Below are positions 54,663 to 61,062 of a stretch of DNA of 61,062 nt, in pieces (the first letter of the stretch is position 1; every line of letters begins with the position of its first letter). The stretch comes from BD1-7 clade bacterium (GTDB lineage: Bacteria > Pseudomonadota > Gammaproteobacteria > Pseudomonadales > DT-91). A program made the translations under genes and the position numbers. The notes under the pieces are model-generated. The model saw only the letters and a list, made by a program, of their open reading frames with translations. It had not been told where the DNA came from and did no database searches. The stretch lies in contig CACSIN010000003.1 in NCBI GenBank assembly GCA_902705835.1, positions 124,396 through 185,457 on the forward strand, written 5' to 3'.

Positions 54663-55121
54663 TTACTTTTTCAGAGTCGTGCCAAGGTTAACGCCGGGTA
54701 TTTGAAGAATATCCTGCTTACGTTGTTGGCGAGTTGCTTCATCAAGAATTTCTGGCTCGATGTCAGTGGGTACAAGCGGTGTAAGATCCCATTGATTAGC
54801 TGAAGCGGGCGCGGAGGCGTCAGTGGCTGTTTGGGCGGCAGCGACATCATTCGGTATATTGATTGCATCTGCTGTTGCTTGTGGCGCCTCATTGGTAGTG
54901 GGTATACCTGATACTTCGCCAGTGGGGTCTATTTGGAATAGCCGCTCGCGCAGTAATTGCACTGTCAGCTCCAGGTCGTCAACTTGATCGGTATCGCTTT
55001 GTTGGGCTTCGGTGTCTTTCAGCATTTTCTGAAAACGTTCGATTTCCATAGCGAGCTTTTTAGGATGGATAGTGGTGTTTTTATCCAGCCAGTCGCTGCA
55101 GCGTTCTGAGTAGTATTCCAT
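54663..55121 (-). CDS. Conserved-looking protein of unknown function, upstream of dusA
   Basis: Unrecognised protein of 152 residues. It has a folded N-terminal part (MEYYSERCSDWLDKNTTIHPKKLAMEIERFQKMLKDTEAQ, helical; then LELTVQLLRERLFQID) and a long Ala/Thr/Pro/Gln-rich, probably disordered middle (about 85-125). A short C-terminal conserved-looking segment follows (RQQRKQDILQIPGVNLG). I chose the ATG at 55121; another in-frame ATG at 55151 would add ten residues. Nine bases separate it from dusA, so they are likely co-transcribed. Confidence 0.65.
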   Translation of the reverse strand: MEYYSERCSDWLDKNTTIHPKKLAMEIERFQKMLKDTEAQQSDTDQVDDLELTVQLLRERLFQIDPTGEVSGIPTTNEAPQATADAINIPNDVAAAQTATDASAPASANQWDLTPLVPTDIEPEILDEATRQQRKQDILQIPGVNLGTTLKK

Positions 55122-55345
55122 GATAGTGTCGCTGATCCGAGTTAGGCGCAATGCGGTTATTGGTGCAATGGTACCTTAATCGACGAGACTAGCCCATCAT
55201 CCGCTACTGGCTTGTTATACATGCCTGATTTAATCTGAATGATCGGCTAAATCCTGTGAGAAGAGGTTGGTGGCAATACCGTAACTCATAAGCCTATCGC
55301 CACTCGATGTTTCGACGTCATTGCCAATAATCTGGGTGGGGGTGA

Positions 55346-56101
55346 TCACGTAATAAAGCGGCGCAGTTCAACACGTAGGTGAGTGCCTTGGCTGAATCTA
55401 ATGCCATGGTTCAGGTCTTGCAATATTGTAGAAATTCTTCGAGACCAACTTTGATTTATCTCGAAACATTGGTGAGCCCAAGGGTCGCAATAAATGCCTC
55501 CTTCCCACTCTTTCGGGCATTTTTCTGCCCCCACTTCAATGAAGGTTTGGTTTGGAGGCGCCGATCGGCAGATAACGAGAAATGCGTGGTTCAAGCCGCT
55601 GGCGAATCCATAGAGGCCGAGGCTGAATACACCTCTGCTTTTCAGATACTGTTGGGCAATGGATACCTGTTCAAAACAGTTTCCTACGGCACCGAACTTG
55701 GCAGTATCTTGTGCGTTTTCGCATTGACCTGCGGTGAAGTGGGCTTCTTCCATGGTTTCGGCTGCAGCGTCGTACCAGAGTGTCATCGAGCTGCGTTTGT
55801 GGTGCTGCGCGAGCATTTCGTCGTATAGAGTACCATGCCGATTTGCGAGTTTGTCGTATTGGCCAACTAGGGCTTCGCGATCAACACTTGCTCTTGCGAT
55901 GTTGATTCCTTCGGACCTGTTTGTTGGTTTTACCTTGATGGTGTTATGGACGTAGTCGATAGCTTGTTCTGCGAACATTAGCTGGCTGTTGAATATTCGA
56001 TTTTCAGACTTTAGTGCTTGCTTGCAGTGGCTGCAGAATTGTAGCTTTGCGGATGCCGAGCTTCCACAATTGTAGCACCTTACATTATCATTTCTTGGCA
56101 T
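55346..56101 (-). CDS. Zinc-ribbon protein with a Cys-His-Asp (transglutaminase/papain-like) pattern
   Basis: Unrecognised protein of 251 residues. The start at 56101 has AAGG seven bases upstream. An N-terminal zinc ribbon uses C9, C12, C23 and C26 (CYNCG and CSHC). A helical region (about 30-135) follows. The C-terminal half has GNCFEQVSIAQQYL (C142), GLNHAFLVICR (H172) and IYCDPWAHQCFE (D206). This order and these surroundings resemble the catalytic triad of the transglutaminase/papain-like superfamily, found in some bacterial effectors and toxins. No signal peptide, and no immunity or secretion gene is seen. Large gene-poor gaps flank it on both sides, which may indicate a laterally acquired gene. 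Activity is inference. Confidence 0.6.
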   Translation of the reverse strand: MPRNDNVRCYNCGSSASAKLQFCSHCKQALKSENRIFNSQLMFAEQAIDYVHNTIKVKPTNRSEGINIARASVDREALVGQYDKLANRHGTLYDEMLAQHHKRSSMTLWYDAAAETMEEAHFTAGQCENAQDTAKFGAVGNCFEQVSIAQQYLKSRGVFSLGLYGFASGLNHAFLVICRSAPPNQTFIEVGAEKCPKEWEGGIYCDPWAHQCFEINQSWSRRISTILQDLNHGIRFSQGTHLRVELRRFIT

Positions 56102-56516
56102 AGTGCATCCTTCACTTTCTTCATAAGTTGACGACACAAAACGGTGGCTTCCATCGTCTAGAGAATGGTGTTGCGCAATGTTATTTGGCAGGTCAACTAA
56201 AGGAATATTGTCATTGCCTTGCTTTATTTTTAACCTGATTGACGCTTTTGAGTTCGAGTCGAAAAATAGATATGTGCGTTCAGAAATTGGTTTGTCAGTG
56301 TAAGTGCGTTTTAGTTTCGGCAGGGCGGATCAGCGTGTGAAATGCTGCAATGAAATGAGGGTGAAAAAGGCGGGGTGGCTGTCGTTGTCGCTAAAAGGTC
56401 GATCGTTTAGCGGGTGCCACCTTACCTTGATTTTGCGAAGAGCGCTTCGGTAAGGGGGCGGTTAGCTAGGTATCCTTTAAACAGTAAAGTGCCCGAGCGT
56501 CAGAATTGCTTCGGGG
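56102..56516. other. Gene-poor region upstream of the zinc-ribbon gene
   Basis: 415 bases between the zinc-ribbon start and the pilU stop. Apart from the zinc-ribbon ribosome-binding site, no promoter or terminator is convincing. Short frames here have no ribosome-binding site. Confidence 0.45.
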
Positions 56517-57575
56517 TTAGTCACCGAAACGTATCATCAGATTCAGGTTGTCTTTGGAGTCCGCATGTTTCAATGCTTCTTCCTTGCTGACTTTTTGGGC
56601 GATATACAGGCCGTACAGGGCTTGGTCGAACGTTTGTGAGCCGTCGTCGACGTCTTTCAGCATAGCTTCTTGTAATTTTTCGGTATCACCTTCGCGAATC
56701 AGTTCACGAATGTACGGTGTGCACATCAATACTTCAACGGCGGGGATCCGCATGCCATCGGTACCGACCGGTAAGCGTTGGCTGATAACTGCAATGAGAT
56801 GCTCGGCCAAATCAGCACGCACTTGGCTGTGGATGTTCTGTGGGAACAAATTGACGACGCGGTCTAGCGCCTGGCGCGCATTGTTGGCATGCAGGGTTGT
56901 GAAGCAGGCATGGCCGGTTTCTGCAAAGGTTAAGGCATACTTCATCGTGTCTTGATCACGCGCTTCACCGATCAAAATAGCGTCTGGTGATTCACGCATG
57001 GCATTAATCAGGGCGTCTCGGTACGAATGCGTATCGATACCGACTTCGCGTTGGCTGATTAGCGATTTTTTGTGGGAGTGCAGGAATTCGATCGGATCTT
57101 CCACGGTAAGAATATGGCCTGAGATACTCTCGTTGCGATAGTTGATCATGGAAGCCAGTGTGGTCGATTTACCTGTGCCCGTTGCGCCTACGACCAAAAT
57201 AAGGCCACGTTTGGTCAGTGCCAATTCTTCCAGGTGAGTCGGCAAGTTCAAGTCGGCAATAGATGGAATATGGCTGACGATGTATCGGGCAACCAGCGCG
57301 GGTTCGCCTTTTTGATGGTAAGCGTTTAAACGAAAGCGACCGCAGTCTTCGACGGTGTAGCCTAGGTCGATTTCCCGGTTTTCTTCAAAATCAGCCCGTT
57401 GCTCTTCGGTTAGCATGGTTGCGATAATATCTTTAACATGCGTAGGTGTTAGCGGAGCTTGGCCGATGGGTTTCATCTTGCCGTTGATTTTAACCATTGG
57501 GGGGGCGCCGACGTTGATGAAGAGGTCGGTGCCTTTTTTGTCGACGACAAATTTCAGCAGAGCTTTTAGATTCAT
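56517..57575 (-). CDS. pilU: Type IV pilus retraction ATPase PilU/PilT-like
   Basis: Hexameric motor ATPase of 352 residues that depolymerises type IV pili. Walker A is GATGTGKST (130-138); an Asp box lies in VEDPIEFLHSHKKSLISQREVG; Walker B and His box are in DAILIGEARDQDTMKYALTFAETGHACFTTLHANNARQALDRVVNLFP. The C-terminus SQTFDQALYGLYIAQKVSKEEALKHADSKDNLNLMIRF matches PilU better than PilT, whose C-terminus differs. No pilT is adjacent, whereas in pseudomonads pilT and pilU are neighbours, so it could also be a PilT2-type paralogue. Confidence 0.88.
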   Translation of the reverse strand: MNLKALLKFVVDKKGTDLFINVGAPPMVKINGKMKPIGQAPLTPTHVKDIIATMLTEEQRADFEENREIDLGYTVEDCGRFRLNAYHQKGEPALVARYIVSHIPSIADLNLPTHLEELALTKRGLILVVGATGTGKSTTLASMINYRNESISGHILTVEDPIEFLHSHKKSLISQREVGIDTHSYRDALINAMRESPDAILIGEARDQDTMKYALTFAETGHACFTTLHANNARQALDRVVNLFPQNIHSQVRADLAEHLIAVISQRLPVGTDGMRIPAVEVLMCTPYIRELIREGDTEKLQEAMLKDVDDGSQTFDQALYGLYIAQKVSKEEALKHADSKDNLNLMIRFGD

Positions 57576-57743
57576 TTTGTCTATTTATTGTTTGTTTTTA
57601 TCAATAGATGGCATTTAGATTAACGGTATCCTATCCCTTGAGCGCAAGTGGGTAAACCTCTTAGGCATATTTCTCTCTGCGTTCACTTTTATTATTCGTG
57701 CCGCATTGTTATCGTGCGCTTTTTCAATTTCTGGAGCTGAATC

Positions 57744-58877
57744 ATGGGGCCTTTGAAAGGTTTTCGTATTATTGAGATGGGAGGCATTGGGCCATCACCT
57801 TTCGCTGCCATGCTGCTATCGGATATGGGCGCTGAAGTTATTCGCCTTGATCGAGCTTCCTCTGAGTTCGCCAATCCGTGTGAAACCACTTTACGCGGGC
57901 GCAAATCAATTGCCTTGAATTTGAAAGATCCGAAAGGTATTGAATTGGCGTTGCAGCTCATTGATAGCGCGGATGCATTGCTTGAAGGTTTTCGCCCAGG
58001 TGTAATGGAGAAGCTTGGATTGGGTCCAGATGTCTGTCTGGCTCGAAATTCGAAACTCGTTTATGGCCGCATGACGGGGTGGGGGCAAACTGGGCCGTTA
58101 TCTCAGGTAGCTGCCCATGATATTAACTATGTCGCGATTACCGGTGCATTGGATACGATTGGCCGCAAAGAGGGTGGCCCGGTGGCACCGTTGAATTTGG
58201 TGGGTGACTTTGGTGGTGGTGGTGCCTATTTGGTAATGGGTATGTTGGCCGCGATGCTTGAAGCAAAAACATCCGGTAAAGGGCAGGTTGTGGATGCTGC
58301 GATCACCGATGGCGTTGCATCGCTGATGACGATGATTCAGGGTTATCGAGCAATGGATATGTGGGATCTTGAGCGCCAAAACAACATTTTTGACGGTGGG
58401 GCGCATTTTTACGACACCTACGAATGTGCTGATGGTAAGTGGGTGGCTTTGGGGGCTATCGAAGTGCACTTTTATCAAGAATTGGTTGAAAAACTTGGTA
58501 TTGATGTCGGCGAAATTAGCTACCCTGCACAGTTTGATAAGCAAAAATGGGAAGACTTACGCCCCGTGTTTGCTGAGCGTATTAAGCAGAAAACCCGTGA
58601 GGAGTGGTGTGATATTTTTGAGGGTTCCGATGCATGTTTTGCACCAGTTTTGAATATGGATGAGGCAGTTGAATATCCGCATAACAAAGCGCGCGGCACA
58701 TTCGTTGAAGTGGGTGGGGTAATGCAATCCGCGCCTGCACCAAAGTTCAGTCGCACGCAGTCGGAGATTCAGGGGGCGCCGGTGCCAGCGGGCTCTGATA
58801 ATGATTCAATTATGGCCGACTTGGGTCTTTCGGAAGCGGACATTGCATCGCTGAAGTCTTCAGGCGTATTGACTTGA
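57744..58877 (+). CDS. CaiB/BaiF-family CoA-transferase (alpha-methylacyl-CoA racemase-like)
   Basis: Family III CoA enzyme of 377 residues. It opens [36 protein letters not shown], the classic beginning of alpha-methylacyl-CoA racemases. The catalytic Asp is expected in [17 protein letters not shown], with [15 protein letters not shown] and [15 protein letters not shown] also conserved. Racemases and CoA-transferases share this fold; the GDFGGGG motif and the start favour an AMACR-like racemase acting on branched-chain acyl-CoAs. The nitroreductase gene follows in the same direction. Divergent from pilU. Confidence 0.88.
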   Translation: MGPLKGFRIIEMGGIGPSPFAAMLLSDMGAEVIRLDRASSEFANPCETTLRGRKSIALNLKDPKGIELALQLIDSADALLEGFRPGVMEKLGLGPDVCLARNSKLVYGRMTGWGQTGPLSQVAAHDINYVAITGALDTIGRKEGGPVAPLNLVGDFGGGGAYLVMGMLAAMLEAKTSGKGQVVDAAITDGVASLMTMIQGYRAMDMWDLERQNNIFDGGAHFYDTYECADGKWVALGAIEVHFYQELVEKLGIDVGEISYPAQFDKQKWEDLRPVFAERIKQKTREEWCDIFEGSDACFAPVLNMDEAVEYPHNKARGTFVEVGGVMQSAPAPKFSRTQSEIQGAPVPAGSDNDSIMADLGLSEADIASLKSSGVLT

Positions 58878-58935
58878 TTTTCTAGCGCGCTAAGGCGATT
58901 TGAGCCAAATACAGACATTGATCAGGATAAAGACC

Positions 58936-59607
58936 ATGAGTGAACTTGATGTATTTTCATCGATTGTGCGCAGTCGGCGCTCAGTAAGAGCTTTTGAAAA
59001 CCGTGAAATCCCTGAGGATGTATTGCAAGGGATTTTTGAATTGGCTCAAACCGCACCGTCAAATTGCAATACCCAACCGTGGTTTGCCTATGTTGCCAAT
59101 GGCGACGCTTGCGTACGTCTTCGTGATGCCTTGTATACCTCGGTGCTCAGTGGTGAATTTGATATGGACTTTCCCTATTTGGGCAAATATGAAGGCGTTT
59201 ACAAAGAGCGTCAATATGATGCGGCCGCGCAGCTCTATAGCGCGATGGGGATAGCGCGCGAAGAAAAAGACAAGAGAAATGCTGCGTTTCTGCGCAATTT
59301 TGAGTTTTTTGGTGCCCCTCATGTTGTTTTTTTGTTCATGCAGGAGGGCTTTGAAGTTCGCGAAGCGGTCGATGTTGGTATGTATGCCCAAAACCTGATG
59401 TTGTCGATGCAGGCGCATGGTGTTGCCAGTTGTCCGCAAACGGCGCTGAGTTTTCATGCAGGTAAAGTACGTGAACATCTTGATGTGCCTGAAAACCAAA
59501 AGCTACTTTTTGGAATCTCTTTTGGCTATGAAGATGTCAATGACCCCGCTAATGATGCTCGCGTTGGTCGGGCCCCTTTAGCGCAAACGGTCAAGTTTGT
59601 ACGTTAG
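58936..59607 (+). CDS. Nitroreductase-family FMN oxidoreductase
   Basis: FMN/NAD(P)H enzyme of 223 residues. The FMN-binding RSRRSVRAFENREIPEDVL and APSNCNTQPWFAYV at the N-terminus are typical, and VDVGMYAQNLMLSMQAHGVASCPQTALSF is the central helix. Start at 58936 (MSELDVF), with AGGAT twelve bases upstream to its first base; a frame extension to 58900 is rejected. Substrates may be nitroaromatics, quinones or flavins. It is 58 bases after the CoA-transferase gene and may be co-transcribed. A GGGCC/GGCCC hairpin at 59649-59663 lies after it but has only a short T run. Confidence 0.88.
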   Translation: MSELDVFSSIVRSRRSVRAFENREIPEDVLQGIFELAQTAPSNCNTQPWFAYVANGDACVRLRDALYTSVLSGEFDMDFPYLGKYEGVYKERQYDAAAQLYSAMGIAREEKDKRNAAFLRNFEFFGAPHVVFLFMQEGFEVREAVDVGMYAQNLMLSMQAHGVASCPQTALSFHAGKVREHLDVPENQKLLFGISFGYEDVNDPANDARVGRAPLAQTVKFVR

Positions 59608-59753
59608 TTGTGTCGATTGCGTTACGCAGATAACCTCCCGTGTCGATTGGGCCGCTTAGGCCCTTTCAAAAACCGCCCCTCGAAAAAGCCTGATCTGAAT
59701 CAGTATTTCCTGATTTTAGATGTCATTTTTATGAATATTTGTCGTTGAAATTC

Positions 59754-59782
59754 TTGCACTTGTAGCCTTCACGCTTGATAAT
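59754..59782 (+). promoter_or_regulatory. Candidate promoter of the GAPDH gene
   Basis: TTGCAC (59754-59759) and GATAAT (59777-59782) are 17 bases apart. The predicted start is about 85 bases before the GTG start codon. Confidence 0.5.
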
Positions 59783-59872
59783 ACGCGCGCCAAAAACCGT
59801 GCTGTGCGGGCTATAAAGCAGTCGTCAGAGCTGTCCGGCGCTTTGTTAATTCAGACCTAAAGGTGAGAAACT

Positions 59873-61062
59873 GTGACTAAGATTATGCGTGATCGTCCAG
59901 AAGACTATTTTGTCGATTGGAAAGAGCGGGAAGCTTTAGCCGAAGGCATGATTCCTTTGGTGGGTAAACTCTATCGTGAGAAGAATGTTAAGACATACAT
60001 TTACGGTTACTCACTCCACAACGAATCTGTTATCGACATCATGAAGGCACATCGTACCGTGCGTCAGGTTGAGCAGAATGAACTGTCTGAATTTGAAACA
60101 TATCCGGTACTGAAGGCGCTGTCTGCATTGGATCTTGGTCCAGCACACATTGACGTTGGTCGTGTTGCTGTTCGTTACGAAGAAGTCGGCAAGAAAGAAG
60201 GTGTTTCAATCGAAGATTTTGTTAAGTCTGAAGTTGCTGACCTAATCGGTGCAGAAGAAGACACTCACGAGCCAGTAGACGTTGTTCTTTTCGGCTTCGG
60301 TCGTATTGGTCGATTGATGGCGCGTTTGTTGATCGAAAAAACCGGTGGCGGCGAAAACCTACGTTTGAAAGCTATCGTTGTACGTCCGGGTAAAGCACCC
60401 AATGATCTTGAAAAACGTGCAAGCTTGCTGCGTCGTGATTCTGTTCACGGAACGTTCCGCGGTACTATTCGTGTTGATGAAGAGCATCAATCACTGGTCT
60501 GTAACGGTAATGAAGTTAAAGTTATTTACGCTAGCGCCCCTGAAGACATCGATTACACCGAATACGGTATCAACAACGCGATTGTTGTCGATAACACCGG
60601 TGTATTCCGCGATAAAGAAGCGCTGAATCGTCACTTGCAAGCCAAAGGTGTTAAGAAGGTTGTATTGACCGCACCAGGCAAAGGCGAGATGAAGAACATC
60701 GTTTACGGCATCAATAGTGACGATATCTTAGATGACGATACTATTATTTCAGCTGCTTCATGCACGACTAACGCGATTTCTCCACCGTTGAAGGCGATCG
60801 ATGACCGCTTCGGTATCGTTCAGGGACATGTTGAAACCGTTCACTCATATACCAATGACCAGAACCTAATCGACAATTATCATAACGCTGATCGTCGTGG
60901 TCGTTCAGCGCCACTGAACATGGTAATTACTGAAACAGGTGCTGCTAAAGCTGTATCAAAAGTGTTGCCGAAGTTCGATGGCAAGCTGACTGGAAATGCG
61001 ATTCGTGTACCGACACCAAACGTATCCATGGCGATTCTGAACCTGACTTTGGAAAACGAAAC
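59873..61062 (+). CDS. gap: Long-form glyceraldehyde-3-phosphate dehydrogenase, 3'-truncated by window edge
   Basis: The frame runs from a GTG at 59873, with AAGGTGAG five bases upstream, to the end of the window (396 codons). It has an N-terminal extension of about 140 residues (KIMRDRPEDYFVDWKEREALAEGMIPLVGKLYREKNV) before the NAD-binding Rossmann start VDVVLFGFGRIGRLMARLL. The catalytic Cys is in SAASCTTNAISP and the catalytic His in ETVHSYTNDQN. The long version is known from Pseudomonas as a second GAPDH, probably working in gluconeogenesis (my recall). It may act with pyk, 40 kb upstream, in central carbon metabolism. The C-terminal part lies outside the window. Confidence 0.93.
   Translation, partial: MTKIMRDRPEDYFVDWKEREALAEGMIPLVGKLYREKNVKTYIYGYSLHNESVIDIMKAHRTVRQVEQNELSEFETYPVLKALSALDLGPAHIDVGRVAVRYEEVGKKEGVSIEDFVKSEVADLIGAEEDTHEPVDVVLFGFGRIGRLMARLLIEKTGGGENLRLKAIVVRPGKAPNDLEKRASLLRRDSVHGTFRGTIRVDEEHQSLVCNGNEVKVIYASAPEDIDYTEYGINNAIVVDNTGVFRDKEALNRHLQAKGVKKVVLTAPGKGEMKNIVYGINSDDILDDDTIISAASCTTNAISPPLKAIDDRFGIVQGHVETVHSYTNDQNLIDNYHNADRRGRSAPLNMVITETGAAKAVSKVLPKFDGKLTGNAIRVPTPNVSMAILNLTLENE

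Noticed and set aside
59649-59666. Terminator after the nitroreductase gene
   Set aside because: GGGCC-GCTTA-GGCCC is a good stem but only three T follow, so an intrinsic terminator is not secure.

Overview
This 61 kb stretch is a contiguous piece of a gammaproteobacterial chromosome of moderate GC. The gene content (aerobic cobalamin synthesis, LPS heptose synthesis, LexA SOS control, type IV pilus retraction ATPase, Mla lipid transport, long-form GAPDH, methylthioinosine phosphorylase) and several pseudomonad-like gene orders (lexA near the MTIP gene; tlpA-arsC-wrbA-DUF2069; mlaA-pilZ-rssB/rssC-like-tal-dusA) point to a free-living, probably marine, relative of the Pseudomonadales/Oceanospirillales/Cellvibrionales. 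The order comparisons are from memory and species cannot be fixed. No insertion sequence, phage, CRISPR array or rRNA was seen; there are two tRNAs.

Layout. 1-6100: 3' part of a cobalamin operon (cobN partial, cobQ, cobD/cbiB, cobC) closed by a hairpin over the last stop codon. 6100-16200, minus strand: acuI-like reductase, plsC-like acyltransferase, heptose genes hldE, gmhA and gmhB, an aldo/keto reductase, then a tightly coupled set of a 56-residue ORF, a giant 7TMR-DISM hybrid sensor kinase and an FAD oxidoreductase. 16500-25000: nfuA, pyk, lexA with its SOS box, an mscS channel, the MTIP gene, tRNA-Asn, uvrB, tRNA-Val. 25000-38000: small conserved proteins, an NfeD/SPFH membrane pair, a DUF4056 lipoprotein, a CcdA/thioredoxin pair, a BASS transporter, a VOC protein, a lone flippase, phhB, a lone CcmI-like protein, a SnoaL-like protein and a GMC oxidoreductase. 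38000-42300: a second 7TMR-DISM hybrid kinase, a 59-residue SutA-like protein and a HopA1-like protein. 42300-49600: MFS carrier, tlpA-like, arsC, wrbA, DUF2069, glpE, tmcA, HIT protein, mlaA. 49900-55200: PilZ protein, an RssB/RssC-like PP2C-STAS pair, tal, dusA and an unknown. 55300-61062: a zinc-ribbon protein with a Cys-His-Asp pattern, pilU, a CaiB-type CoA-transferase, a nitroreductase and the start of a long GAPDH.

The most interesting material is in signalling. The kinase at 12984-16025 keeps its phospho-acceptor His and a normal last receiver, but its ATP-binding domain and first receiver have lost key residues. Its paralogue at 38110-40620 has all the canonical motifs, so the first looks like a pseudokinase. 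It is translationally coupled (ATGA overlaps) to a small ORF before it and an FAD oxidoreductase after it, which suggests an undescribed sensory/redox unit. The RssB-like protein has the reverse design: its receiver lacks the acceptor Asp but its PP2C phosphatase residues are intact. A HopA1-family protein, a zinc-ribbon Cys-His-Asp protein and the SutA-like small protein are the other candidates for new biology.
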